A stretch of DNA of 64,000 bases from Sphingomonas sp. Root710 (GTDB taxonomy: Bacteria > Pseudomonadota > Alphaproteobacteria > Sphingomonadales > Sphingomonadaceae), in contig NZ_LMIB01000001.1 of NCBI RefSeq assembly GCF_001429065.1, positions 266,158 to 330,157 of the forward strand. The letters run 5' to 3'. Both the position numbers and the translations under genes were made by a program. The notes under the pieces are model-generated. The model did no database searches and was not told where the DNA came from. It saw only the letters and a list, made by a program, of their open reading frames with translations. Below, piece after piece: positions 27,035 to 35,984 of the stretch (the stretch's first letter is position 1; every line of letters begins with the position of its first letter).

Positions 27035-27793
27035 ATGGCCAAGCTCGAAGGCGCTTGTGCGGTCGTTACCGGGGCTGGACGCGGCATCGGTTTCGCAGTC
27101 GCGCGGCGCCTTGCCGAGGAAGGTGCCAAGGTGGTCATCAGCGATGTCCGGGGGCAGGAAGAGGCCGCGGACATGCTGGCCGGCGCCGGGCATGACGTGA
27201 TCGCCGTGCAGGGCGACGTCACGAGCGAGGTGAGCGTTGATACGCTCGTTGACGGGGTGATGAGCCGCTTCGGCCATATCGACATCCTGGTCAACAACGC
27301 AGCGGTCGCGGCCGAACTGAAGCCTCAGCCTTTCGAGGAGCTGATCGCAACTGACTGGCACCGTATCTATGATGTGAATGTCGTGGGGATTTTTCGCATG
27401 TGTCGCGCCGTCTCGCCACACATGCGGGCCGCAGGTGCAGGAAGGATCATCAACATCGCGTCGGGAGCCGCGTTCAAGGCGACGTCCGGGCTGATGCACT
27501 ATGTCGCCAGCAAAGGTGCCGTCATCGCAATGACCCGATCGCTCGCCAGCGAACTGGCCGAGGATAACATATTGGTCAACGCCATCGCTCCAGGTTTCAC
27601 GCTCAGCGAACGTGTGCAAGCCTCACCCGACCTGGTCGATGCCTTTGGAAAGGTCGCGGTCTCGTCCCGCCTGCTGAAGCGCCATGAGTTACCTGCCGAC
27701 ATCGCCAACGTCGTGTTCTTTCTCGCGGGCCCGGATGCCAGCTTCATTACCGGACAGGTATTGGCGGCAGACGGCGGCTCGGTTTTCCACTGA
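27035..27793 (+). CDS. Short-chain dehydrogenase/reductase 1
   Basis: The 252-aa SDR has the NAD(P) motif VTGAGRGIGFAVA at residues 11-23, VNNAAVA, catalytic Ser143 in NIASGAAF, and Tyr156/Lys160 in YVASKGA, plus the usual IAPGFTLSERV and TGQVLAADGG end. Asp after the second strand (ISDVRG) suggests NAD rather than NADP. It immediately follows the amidohydrolase gene. The substrate is unknown. Confidence 0.93.
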   Translation: MAKLEGACAVVTGAGRGIGFAVARRLAEEGAKVVISDVRGQEEAADMLAGAGHDVIAVQGDVTSEVSVDTLVDGVMSRFGHIDILVNNAAVAAELKPQPFEELIATDWHRIYDVNVVGIFRMCRAVSPHMRAAGAGRIINIASGAAFKATSGLMHYVASKGAVIAMTRSLASELAEDNILVNAIAPGFTLSERVQASPDLVDAFGKVAVSSRLLKRHELPADIANVVFFLAGPDASFITGQVLAADGGSVFH

Positions 27794-27824
27794 TGCATCT
27801 CTTTCCATAGCCGGAGCGTCCCAC

Positions 27825-29147
27825 GTGACAGTAATTTCCGCCGAACAGGCAAGCGATCCGCGCGCGATGCTCCGCGACGCGCCCATGAGCCGCTTTCAGG
27901 TTTTCGCAGTCGCGATTTGCGGGCTGTTGGCTGCGGTCGACGGTTTTGATGTCGTCGCGATCACTTTTGCCGCGCCAGCCTTGCTTCGGGAGTGGGGCGT
28001 CACCAAAGCCGATACCGGCTATGTGCTCGCCGCCGGACTGCTTGGCATGGCGGCAGGATCTCTCGTCCTGTCGCCGCTTGCGGATTCTTTTGGGCGCCGG
28101 CGCGTGCTGCTCGCCAGCCTGGTGGTGATCACGGCGGCGACATTCTGGACCGCTTTCAGCAAAGGGATTGTCGACCTAGCTATCTCGCGGCTGCTGACCG
28201 GCATGGGCCTGGGTGTGGTGATCAGCATAGTCTATTCGCTTGCGGCGGAATATTCCAACGCGCGCCGTCGCGACACCGCCGTAAGCTTCGTGGTGACGAG
28301 TTTTGGGATCGGCGCGATCTCGGGAGGATTTCTTTCGGCCTGGCTGCTCCAGGCATTCGGGTGGCGGGCCATCTTCCTGTGCGGAGGCGGACTCGGCATC
28401 GTGATGCTCCTGCTGGTCTGGCGCTTCCTGCTCGATCCGCTGGCGCTCGTCATAGCCCGCCCGGGCCGCGATGGGCTCGAGCGCGCAAATGCCTATCTCA
28501 GCCGCTGCGGCCATGCCATTTTGTCCGCATTGCCGCCATCGGAGCAAGCTGGCGCGCCGATCGCTGCGCTGTTCCGGGGAGGGATGGGCAAGAGCACATT
28601 GATCCTCACAGCGGTGTACTTTCTATATATGATCCCGCAGTTCTATTTGCAGACTTGGGCGCCAACCCTCGTCGCCGATCTCGGCTTTTCGCCGTCGCGA
28701 GCTGCGCTGGTCTCCGCCTTTTTCAGCGTCGGCGGCGTAACCGCGGGGATGAGCATCGCAGCAGGTGCCCAGTGGATCAGCATCAAGCCTTTGACGCTGG
28801 CCTTGATGGTAGTTGGCGGCGTTCTGATACTGCTCTTTTCGCTTCTGCCGGCGAGCCTCGGCCTATTGATCGCGGGCGCCATCGTGACAGGCTTCTTCCT
28901 GCAGGGGGGCATGGTGGCGTTCTACGTCATCATGCAGCGCACATTTCCTGTGCATGCCCGCGCAAGTGGAACGGGCTTCGTCATTGGCGTGGGCCGGCTC
29001 GGCAGCATTCTCCCACCGGTCGTCGCCGGTCTTATGTTCACCGCAGGCGCCAGTAGAATGGAAGTTACGGCGCTCATGGCAGCGCCGGCCATCATATGCG
29101 TGGCTCTGTTGTGGCGCTTCAGGGTGGCGCCGCCAACGCTCACATAG
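27825..29147 (+). CDS. MFS transporter, aromatic acid:H+ symporter (AAHS) type
   Basis: The protein of about 440 aa has 12 predicted membrane helices. The first carries LLAAVDGFDVVAITFAAPAL, the DGxD motif of the AAHS family (PcaK, VanK, BenK), and DSFGRRRVLL is the loop 2-3 motif. It probably imports an aromatic or related acid across the inner membrane. The start is taken as GTG at 27825 after CCGGAGCGTC; ATG at 27869 is an alternative. It lies between two SDR genes. Confidence 0.88.
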   Translation: MTVISAEQASDPRAMLRDAPMSRFQVFAVAICGLLAAVDGFDVVAITFAAPALLREWGVTKADTGYVLAAGLLGMAAGSLVLSPLADSFGRRRVLLASLVVITAATFWTAFSKGIVDLAISRLLTGMGLGVVISIVYSLAAEYSNARRRDTAVSFVVTSFGIGAISGGFLSAWLLQAFGWRAIFLCGGGLGIVMLLLVWRFLLDPLALVIARPGRDGLERANAYLSRCGHAILSALPPSEQAGAPIAALFRGGMGKSTLILTAVYFLYMIPQFYLQTWAPTLVADLGFSPSRAALVSAFFSVGGVTAGMSIAAGAQWISIKPLTLALMVVGGVLILLFSLLPASLGLLIAGAIVTGFFLQGGMVAFYVIMQRTFPVHARASGTGFVIGVGRLGSILPPVVAGLMFTAGASRMEVTALMAAPAIICVALLWRFRVAPPTLT

Positions 29148-29183
29148 CGATCCTTTCAATTATCGAAGACACAGGAGAGTGAC

Positions 29184-29948
29184 ATGCGGGTGATGGGAAA
29201 GATCGCGCTGGTGACGGGCGCGCGGGGCGGTATCGGAACGGCCTGTGCCCGAATGCTGTCGGACGAAGGCGCGGAGGTCTTCAGAGCCGATCTGCCTCAT
29301 GACGGGGACGAAAGGGGGGGCAATTTTCTGCCGCTCGACGTGACGAGCGCAGGCGATTGGGCTCGCACAGTGGCTCATATCGTCGATCGTCACGGCCGGA
29401 TCGACGTCCTCGTCCACTGTGCCGGGATCGAGGGCAGTCACGAACGCGGCCTGGACACCACGGAGACAGACTGGAACCGTGTACTCGGCGTCAATCTCAC
29501 AGGTACCTTCCTGGGCTGCAAGGCCGTGTTCGGCGAGATGCTGAAGCGGAAGGAAGGTTCGGTCATCATCCTGGCTTCCGCCATTACCGACATGGCGACT
29601 TCAGGGGCGCTCGCCTATGGCGCCAGCAAGGCCGGCGCCACGCATCTCGCGCGATCCTTCGCAGCAATAGGATCTCAAGACGGCGCTAAGATACGTTGCA
29701 ACACGGTTCACCCCGGTTCGATCCGAAGCCGGATGAGCGACAGTATGTTCGCCGCGATCGCCAAGACTGCCGACGTGCCTTTCGAAGCCATCGAGGCGCG
29801 CGTGAAGCAGGCGATACCATTTGGTGACCGCGGAGAGCCGGAGGATATTGCCCAGCTCGTGCTGTATCTGGCTTCGGACGAATCTCGCTACGCTACGGGA
29901 TGCCAGTTCAAGGTCGACGGAGGATGGTCGCTGAAGTCGGCGGGCTGA
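29184..29948 (+). CDS. Short-chain dehydrogenase/reductase 2
   Basis: The 254-aa SDR shows LVTGARGGIGTACA at residues 9-22, catalytic Ser132 (LASAIT), Tyr145 and Lys149 in YGASKAG, and the C-terminal TGCQFKVDGGWS. It has only about one third of its residues in common with the first SDR by eye, so it is not a recent duplicate. ACAGGAGAGTGAC gives a strong ribosome binding site. It ends the rightward operon and converges with the SnoaL gene. Confidence 0.92.
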   Translation: MRVMGKIALVTGARGGIGTACARMLSDEGAEVFRADLPHDGDERGGNFLPLDVTSAGDWARTVAHIVDRHGRIDVLVHCAGIEGSHERGLDTTETDWNRVLGVNLTGTFLGCKAVFGEMLKRKEGSVIILASAITDMATSGALAYGASKAGATHLARSFAAIGSQDGAKIRCNTVHPGSIRSRMSDSMFAAIAKTADVPFEAIEARVKQAIPFGDRGEPEDIAQLVLYLASDESRYATGCQFKVDGGWSLKSAG

Positions 29949-29970
29949 GCGTTGGAGGCTATTGAGCGGG

Positions 29971-30522
29971 TCAGGGCGTGAGATCGGAGTCGATCGCCCC
30001 AGGCCGCCGGTCAAAGAAGCCGTAGGACGGATCCTGCGCCCGGCGACCGCCGGGCTTACCCTGACTAAGACGGGCATTCTCGCCAGCAACTTCGATCACA
30101 TGCGTACCGTCACTGACCAGCGTGCGATGCGCGATTTTCCAAACGCCGTCCCGCCGCTCGATCCGGTCGAGATAGCGTGACCAAGCCAAGGTGTCCGACT
30201 TACGTCCTTCCGCTTCTGCACGGAGGATTGTGAGATTGCACGTTTCGCTGCGGGCCGTGTCGCCATCGATCTCGACATGCTCGTTGGTCATGAAGTGATG
30301 AGTCGATGTAAAGCGCGTTGCGAGGCTCTGGGCGGCTTGTTCGGCAAACTCCATGGCCGGCCCGTCGAAGAAGCCGTGATTGTCCCAACCATCTTCGTGG
30401 AAACAGCTCCGGATCATCTCGGTGTCGCAGCGGTCCACGCCCCGGCAGTATCTCACGAGGAGGTCATGGATGTCCTGGCGCGCCTTCAGTTCGGCGACGA
30501 CTTGCTCAAAATCATCAGACAT
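29971..30522 (-). CDS. SnoaL-like (NTF2-fold) protein
   Basis: The 183-aa protein fits the SnoaL_4/bile-acid dehydratase-like group: KARQDIHDLLVRYCRGVDRCDTEMIRSCFHEDGWDNHG, STHHFMTNEHVEIDGDTARSET, and RYLDRIERRDGVWKIAHRTLV. Members act as dehydratases, isomerases or ring hydroxylase partners. ATG at 30522 (MSDDFEQ) is used; it lies two bases after the stop of the 72-aa gene. The last 40 residues are low complexity. Confidence 0.85.
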   Translation of the reverse strand: MSDDFEQVVAELKARQDIHDLLVRYCRGVDRCDTEMIRSCFHEDGWDNHGFFDGPAMEFAEQAAQSLATRFTSTHHFMTNEHVEIDGDTARSETCNLTILRAEAEGRKSDTLAWSRYLDRIERRDGVWKIAHRTLVSDGTHVIEVAGENARLSQGKPGGRRAQDPSYGFFDRRPGAIDSDLTP

Positions 30523-30524
30523 GA

Positions 30525-30743
30525 TCAGCTCTTCGATCTGTCGCGTTGGAACAGCATGCGCAGTATGTGCCATGCCAGCCTCATTCCGATGAGCTTCCGC
30601 CCCCCACGAAGCTCGCTGGGACGCAGTACAGCCTTCATCGGCATGGCGCCCATGATCTTTCCCTCGATCAGCAGCCCCTCCGGGTGCTCGCTGATCGATT
30701 GGATCTCCATCAGCATCGATTTGTCAGGACCGTACAGCTTCAT
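30525..30743 (-). CDS. Uncharacterised 72-aa protein, coupled to FAD oxidoreductase
   Basis: This small gene encodes MKLYGPDKSMLMEIQSIS... and ends in a basic, amphipathic helix (GMRLAWHILRMLFQRDRSKS). It contains EGLLIEGKIMGAMPMKAVLRPSE, a small beta-rich segment. Its ATG overlaps the stop of the FAD oxidoreductase gene (ATGA) and the SnoaL gene follows two bases after its stop, so translation is coupled on both sides. I recognise no family. The tight coupling suggests an accessory subunit or chaperone of the oxidoreductase. Confidence 0.7.
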   Translation of the reverse strand: MKLYGPDKSMLMEIQSISEHPEGLLIEGKIMGAMPMKAVLRPSELRGGRKLIGMRLAWHILRMLFQRDRSKS

Positions 30744-32326
30744 GATTGCCCTCCGCAGAGGCTGTCGAAATCGATCCCCAGGTCGCCGCAGATCCGGACC
30801 GCGGTCGCGCGCCCTCCGCCCGTGACACCGCCCGGGGGGTGCATGAACGTGCCGGCGAGGTACAAGCCTTCGGCGCCGGGCACCGCATATTGGGCGAGCG
30901 CCGGTGTGGGCCGGTGGCCTCCAATCTGATAGAAGAACTTGCCGATGCCGCCGACATCGCCGCGTTGAAATGTGGGCGAATAGCGCGCGGCATCCAGCGG
31001 TGAATGGAAGATCCGGCCCACGATGGTGTCCGCGGTCAAGTTTGAAAAGCGCCGTGCTACCATCTCGTGCATATGAGTCTCGATCTCGGCAGCGCGGTGT
31101 TCCCAGGCATCGGCACCACCGTCCCGCAGATCGTAAGGGCAAAAGGCGCTGACGGTCAGTGTCGACCCGCCTTCAGGCGCCCGGCGCTTGTCCCAGACCG
31201 TGTGGTCGAGCACCGAGAGCATCTCGCTGCGGGGCAGGTCGCCGTAGCGCACGTCGTCGAACGTCCGCAAATAGGCCTCTAGAGAGGCCGGCGCGAAGTT
31301 CGTCTGCGCGGCGCGCGCTTCATCGGGCACATCGCGGAACTGCGGCTGCTGATTGAGCGCGTACATGAGCCACATCAGGCAGAATCCCGACGTGTCTGTC
31401 GCGAGCGCAGGGCGGGTTACGGCCAGGTCGAGGTTCTCGACCATTTCGTCGAGCAGCCAGGGGTGGATCTGGCCAATGACGATGTCGGCGTCGACGGTCT
31501 CGCCAGTCTTGAGCGTGACGCCACGGGCCCGGCCGCCGTCGACCCGCACCTTCTCGACCTCTGCGTTGACGCGCAACTCGGCGCCATGGAACGTCAGACA
31601 GGCTTCAAGCGCCTTGGCCAGCGCGATGCTTCCGCCGACCGGGATGCCCCAGGGAAACCGGTGGATGAAGCCGGCCATATTGAAGATCAGCGCCCCGGTC
31701 CCCTTTTCCTCCGGCCCGACAAGCAACTCCGCGGCGCATTTGAGAAGGTGAATCTTCACCTTCTCGCTCTCGAAATACTGGTTGAGGACGTCCAACATGC
31801 TGCGTTGCATGTTCGCCATCATCGTTTGCCCCTCGGGGCTCTGATCCAGCAACGCCCAGAACAATCCCTGCGTTGGCGGCGGCACGAACATGCCCTGAAC
31901 GATCATAGGTAACAGCGCCAAGCTTTGTTCAGCAAAAGCGCGGTAGCCTCGCGCGTCGGCTTCAGAAATCCGCGCTATCGATGCGCAGGTCCGATCGAGA
32001 TCGGTATAGCTGACGATATAGTCGCCGTCGTCGAACACCGTCGAGAAGTTGGCATCGGGATAGAGATATTCGAGGCCGAATTTCGAAAGAAGGCCCAGCT
32101 CGTCATTCTGTATGACCGGGTTTGCCTGGATCAGAATGTGCAAAGTCGAATGCGGATCGTGCAGAAAACCTGGAGCCACCAGCTCCTGCGTCATCGTTCC
32201 GCCGCCAAGGACCGCGTTGCGTTCGAGCACCAGGACCTTCTTGCCAGCCTTCGCAAGATAGGCCGCCGCGATCATACCGTTATGCCCCGAGCCGATCAGG
32301 ACAACATCGAATTTACTCGTTGTCAC
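30740..32326 (-). CDS. CrtI/PYROXD2-like FAD-dependent oxidoreductase
   Basis: The protein of about 528 aa starts with a dinucleotide-binding motif (VVLIGSGHNGMIAAAYLAKAG, then ERNAVLGGGTMTQE) and ends with the second FAD motif GLYLAGTFMHPPGGVTGGGR, as in phytoene-desaturase-like proteins and PYROXD2. Carotenoid genes are absent nearby, so it probably oxidises another hydrophobic or aromatic compound. The GTG at 32326 after GAGGGCGACC is taken as start; a TTG 33 bases upstream overlaps a SnoaL remnant. It heads a coupled three-gene unit. Confidence 0.85.
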   Translation of the reverse strand: MTTSKFDVVLIGSGHNGMIAAAYLAKAGKKVLVLERNAVLGGGTMTQELVAPGFLHDPHSTLHILIQANPVIQNDELGLLSKFGLEYLYPDANFSTVFDDGDYIVSYTDLDRTCASIARISEADARGYRAFAEQSLALLPMIVQGMFVPPPTQGLFWALLDQSPEGQTMMANMQRSMLDVLNQYFESEKVKIHLLKCAAELLVGPEEKGTGALIFNMAGFIHRFPWGIPVGGSIALAKALEACLTFHGAELRVNAEVEKVRVDGGRARGVTLKTGETVDADIVIGQIHPWLLDEMVENLDLAVTRPALATDTSGFCLMWLMYALNQQPQFRDVPDEARAAQTNFAPASLEAYLRTFDDVRYGDLPRSEMLSVLDHTVWDKRRAPEGGSTLTVSAFCPYDLRDGGADAWEHRAAEIETHMHEMVARRFSNLTADTIVGRIFHSPLDAARYSPTFQRGDVGGIGKFFYQIGGHRPTPALAQYAVPGAEGLYLAGTFMHPPGGVTGGGRATAVRICGDLGIDFDSLCGGQS

Positions 32327-32355
32327 GCGGTCGCCCTCTCTCTGCGTGCGATTTT

Positions 32356-32535
32356 TCAAAACACGCTGCGACCGCTCGCGGTCATTTCCGGTACCGGCCC
32401 GTCGAGGCTCCAGCGCTCCACTATAATTCCCTCCTCGAGCCGAAAGAGGTCGAACGCGATGGAGCCCCTAGCATTGTCGCGGGCCGTTATGTGGCTGAGG
32501 ATGAGTACTTGCTCATCCTCAGCCAGTTCTTCCCA
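32356..32535 (-). pseudogene. C-terminal fragment of a SnoaL-like protein
   Basis: Directly after the stop of the TonB receptor gene, in the same frame, the sequence reads about 59 codons ending FDLFRLEEGIIVERWSLDGP, VPEMTASGRSVF, stop. This is the characteristic tail of SnoaL/NTF2-like proteins (FRLEDGKIVEHWD..QPVP). The first half of the gene is missing. The fragment shows that a second SnoaL gene once stood here and was cut, probably when the receptor gene was inserted. Confidence 0.65.
32493..32524 (-). terminator. Perfect hairpin downstream of TonB receptor 2
   Basis: GGCTGAGGATGAG and CTCATCCTCAGCC form a perfect 13-bp stem with a 6-base loop, starting 12 bases after the receptor stop. 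No T-run follows on the minus strand. It lies inside the SnoaL remnant and could end the receptor transcript. Confidence 0.5.
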
Positions 32536-34728
32536 CTAGAACTTGTAGTTTAGCGATGCGCCAAAAGTTCTGCCGGGGGCGGTTACGGTGATGTCGGCAT
32601 AAGACTGGAACTGAAGCGTCGTGGCGTAGGCCTCGTTTGTCAGGTTGCGTCCCCAGACCGCCACACTGAGCCGCTCGTCCTCCCCGATATTCCAGGAGAT
32701 CGAGCCGTTCAGCAGATCGTAAGGCCGCTGCTGCAGCCGATTGTCGGGGTCGGAATACCAGCCGTCGCTGTGGAACCAGGCTCCATTCAGGACCACGCTT
32801 CCGCTGGACAGCGGCACACGGTAATTGAACCCGAGATCGAGCGTCCATCGCGGCGTATAGGGTATGTCGTTCCCCTTGGCATTGAATGAGCCAATCGTAT
32901 TGCCGCCGCCCGTCGCATTCGGCGTGGAGAGCTGAGCACCCGGGAAGTCCCTGAACTTCGAATTGAGCACGGACACGCCGCTCGTAAGAGTCAGTTCGTC
33001 CGTTGGCTTGGCGGTCACCTCAAGATCGAAACCGTAAATGCGCGCCTTCGCCGCGTTACTGACCCTGATGAGACCATTTATGAAGCTCGAGACCTGAATG
33101 TTCGAATAATCATAGTAGAATGCAGATCCATTCACGCGCAGGTGGCGGTCAAGTAGATCCGACTTCAGACCGACTTCATAAGCATCCAGCTTTTCGGGAA
33201 GGAAAGGATTGGGCGGGGAGAGGAGAGAGGCTGCATTGAACCCGCCACTCTTGAACCCGCGATTATACGACGCATAGACCAGAACATCGGGGTTGAAACG
33301 ATGATCGAGCGCAACCCGCCAGGTAGGCTTGTTGACTGAAATCTTGCCGGTTGCGATTGTCGGTATGACAGCACCAGTCGCGATCACGGTTGTCGTGCCG
33401 CTCGCGTCGAGCTTCCGGGTCTCCCAGGAATAACGACCGCCAATCGTCAGCGACGTCCTCTCATCAAATTTATAGGTACCCTGCGCGTAGATCGCCGGCG
33501 ACTTGGTTCGCTGGCCTGACTCGAACCGCTGGAGGGCGGTGGGCAGGCGAATATTAACGTCTTTATAGTTCCCGTGATACCAGATGTAATAGGCACCCGC
33601 AGTCCAGACGAACGGCCCCGAGCTTTTCGAAATCAGCTGGAATTCCTGGCTGAACTGCGTGTCCCGGACGAGGTTGTTAGTCTGGATCACCGCAGCCGGG
33701 AAAGTGTCGATGTCGAAGATGAGCCGGCTGGTCGAGTCGCGATAGGCGGTCAGGCTGACGAAGTCGAAGCCGTCAAAACTGTGCGTGAGATTGACGCTGC
33801 CGCCACCCTGACGGTTCGTATAGGAGGGACTGATGTTGCTGTAAGTGTCCCACTTTCCGCCGGTGAACGGTACGCCGTTGAACGGCGCGCTAACCTGCGG
33901 CGTCGAGCCGGTGACAGGCCGACGGTCAAGACCCGCCATATGGGCATCGACATAGTCGCCGCTAATCGTCAGCTTGGTGTCCGGGCCGAGCTCGAACTTC
34001 CACTTGGAGCGGACGGCAAATTCCTTGGAATCGCCGGTGTCGGCACCGGTCGTGAGGTTTCGGCCAAAACCGTCTCGCTGGTTGCGATAATAGACCGCCA
34101 GATCGGCGGCAACGCCATCGGCGAGGCCACCCGTGACATACATCGATCCGGTGACGGTGTCCTTGTTGCCATATCCCCCGGTCAGCTTGCCGCTGAATTC
34201 CTGTTTAGGATCAAGCGTGGTGATCTGGATAAGGCCGCCCGTCGCATTGCGGCCGAAGAGAGTGCCTTGCGGGCCCTTGAGGACGGCAACCTGGTCGATA
34301 TTGGTGAGCGACAGCAACGTCGTATTGGAGGAAGCGTAATATACACCGTCGACATAGGTCGCGACGGAATTTTCGTTTCCGGCGATTGCGGTCGTGCTGC
34401 CGACACCGCGGATTCTTGGAGCGGCCGTTCCGCCGACCTGCGTGTAGGTCAAGCCCGGGGTTGCGGATGCGATATCGAGCGTGCCGGCGACTCCTTTCGC
34501 CGCAAGCTGTTCGCTGCTGAGCGCCGACACGGCGATCGGAACGTCCTGGAGACGTTCAGCGCGACGCTGGGCCGTAACGACAATGTCTTCAATAGCCCCT
34601 TGCGCCTGATCCGTGTCGGCATTGGCTGCTTGTGGGGCCACGTCCTGCGCATGGGCGGCTACCGGAAGTATACCGGCCCCCAAGACGGTGCTCACGATCC
34701 AAAAACGTCGCAGTGCTGCAATAGCCAT
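32536..34728 (-). CDS. TonB-dependent outer-membrane receptor 2
   Basis: The 730-aa protein has a signal peptide (STVLGAGILPVAAHAQ), TonB-box-like EDIVVTAQRRAERLQDVPIA, plug motifs (AVLKGPQGTLFGRNATGG) and a barrel ending ASLNYKF. GGAGGGGACAGA precedes the ATG. It is clearly related to receptor 1. It lies upstream of the FAD oxidoreductase unit and downstream of the ring-cleavage operon, so it may import the substrate of either. The ligand is unknown. Confidence 0.93.
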   Translation of the reverse strand: MAIAALRRFWIVSTVLGAGILPVAAHAQDVAPQAANADTDQAQGAIEDIVVTAQRRAERLQDVPIAVSALSSEQLAAKGVAGTLDIASATPGLTYTQVGGTAAPRIRGVGSTTAIAGNENSVATYVDGVYYASSNTTLLSLTNIDQVAVLKGPQGTLFGRNATGGLIQITTLDPKQEFSGKLTGGYGNKDTVTGSMYVTGGLADGVAADLAVYYRNQRDGFGRNLTTGADTGDSKEFAVRSKWKFELGPDTKLTISGDYVDAHMAGLDRRPVTGSTPQVSAPFNGVPFTGGKWDTYSNISPSYTNRQGGGSVNLTHSFDGFDFVSLTAYRDSTSRLIFDIDTFPAAVIQTNNLVRDTQFSQEFQLISKSSGPFVWTAGAYYIWYHGNYKDVNIRLPTALQRFESGQRTKSPAIYAQGTYKFDERTSLTIGGRYSWETRKLDASGTTTVIATGAVIPTIATGKISVNKPTWRVALDHRFNPDVLVYASYNRGFKSGGFNAASLLSPPNPFLPEKLDAYEVGLKSDLLDRHLRVNGSAFYYDYSNIQVSSFINGLIRVSNAAKARIYGFDLEVTAKPTDELTLTSGVSVLNSKFRDFPGAQLSTPNATGGGNTIGSFNAKGNDIPYTPRWTLDLGFNYRVPLSSGSVVLNGAWFHSDGWYSDPDNRLQQRPYDLLNGSISWNIGEDERLSVAVWGRNLTNEAYATTLQFQSYADITVTAPGRTFGASLNYKF

Positions 34729-34940
34729 TCTGTCCCCTCCCTCTTTTTGTCTCGCCCAAGCCTTGGATGGAATATTGGGCTAGCGAGCTCGACTATCGGC
34801 CGACTGAATGGATCCGCTTCCGGCACCACTTCGACCATCGCGTTCTCGCGTCAGTATGTGCTAGATAGCTCGGGCATCCCTGACCAATTGTGATTGCCGA
34901 TCCCAGACATTGCGTCCCAACATGCTGATCATCGGCAGGC

Positions 34941-35984
34941 TTAGGCCTGCCAGTGAACCATCGGCAGGCCGGAGACGGGGCTTTGAAAATAGGGGATCGC
35001 GGTGCTCCGCAAGCCGCCTAAATAGACCGTGGAGAGGTCGGGCCCACCAAATGTGACGCTGGCGAGCCACGTGCAGATCTGACCGCCTGCGCCCATCAGC
35101 GTTTCAAATGGCACTGGCTTCCCGCTGTGGAAGGCTTGCTCAAAGGCAGCCGTTCCAGCCGGATCGCCATCGTCGAGAAGCTCGAGAACGTCACCTTGCG
35201 GCGTGATGGCGATCAGGCGCTCAGCAAAGATCATCGTCGCCCACAGATTGCCATAGGCGTCGAAGGCAATACCGTCGATTACCCCGGTGCCGAGCGAGGA
35301 TGGCCCGAATATTTCCCGGTCGCTTAGCGAACCGTCGGCACCAACTCGCAGGCGCGTGACCCGTTTGCCTGTGGTTTCGGCAACGTAGAGCCATTCTTCT
35401 TTCGCATCGAGGCGGATCTCGTTGGTAAAGCTGAACCCATCTGCGACGATCCGCGGTCCCTTCTCGTCCAGGAGAACGATATATCCGTCGGAAAGCGACG
35501 GGGTCATCGCATCGCTCCACGGATTGATCATCGTCGAGATCGTGATCCAAATCCGGTCCCGGCTGTCGCGCAGGACGAAGTTAACCTTGCCGAGCGGTCT
35601 GCCCTCGATGCTGTCAATCAGCACCGTGGTTTCGCCGGTCCTCGTCATCCGCTCGAGCCGATCGGTTCCGAAGTTCGAGATCAGGATATCGCCATTTGCG
35701 GCAAAGGCGAGGCCATTGGGTAGGGTCCCCGCGAGCAGGCTCGCCGCGGCATCCGCCCCCACGTCAAAATGGGTATCGACCGACTGCGCAATGAGGCGCT
35801 GGCTCCCGTCGGGAGCGATCCGCATCACCCCGCCGCGGGCATCGGCTGCCCAGAGGGTTCCATCCCGCTCCGCCAGGATACATTCCGGGCGCTGCAGATC
35901 GTGCCCGATCGTGCCGATCTTGCTCCTGTCGACAGAAAAGCCCAGGAGCGGGTTTGGCCCACGGCCATGTTGAATGAGGGTCAT
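34941..35984 (-). CDS. SMP-30/gluconolactonase-family protein (lactonase)
   Basis: The 347-aa beta-propeller protein has RPECILAERDGTLWAADA with the metal-binding Glu, LPNGLAFAANGDILISN with the Asn, and GVIDGIAFDAYGNLWAT with the Asp of the SMP-30 site. Family members hydrolyse lactones. It is the last gene of the ring-cleavage operon; its ATG overlaps the hydrolase stop (ATGA). A lactone formed after ring cleavage is the likely substrate. Confidence 0.88.
   Translation of the reverse strand: MTLIQHGRGPNPLLGFSVDRSKIGTIGHDLQRPECILAERDGTLWAADARGGVMRIAPDGSQRLIAQSVDTHFDVGADAAASLLAGTLPNGLAFAANGDILISNFGTDRLERMTRTGETTVLIDSIEGRPLGKVNFVLRDSRDRIWITISTMINPWSDAMTPSLSDGYIVLLDEKGPRIVADGFSFTNEIRLDAKEEWLYVAETTGKRVTRLRVGADGSLSDREIFGPSSLGTGVIDGIAFDAYGNLWATMIFAERLIAITPQGDVLELLDDGDPAGTAAFEQAFHSGKPVPFETLMGAGGQICTWLASVTFGGPDLSTVYLGGLRSTAIPYFQSPVSGLPMVHWQA

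Noticed and set aside
30740..32326. Carotenoid phytoene desaturase
   Set aside because: No other crt genes are present and the surroundings are catabolic; the fold is shared with PYROXD2-like oxidoreductases.
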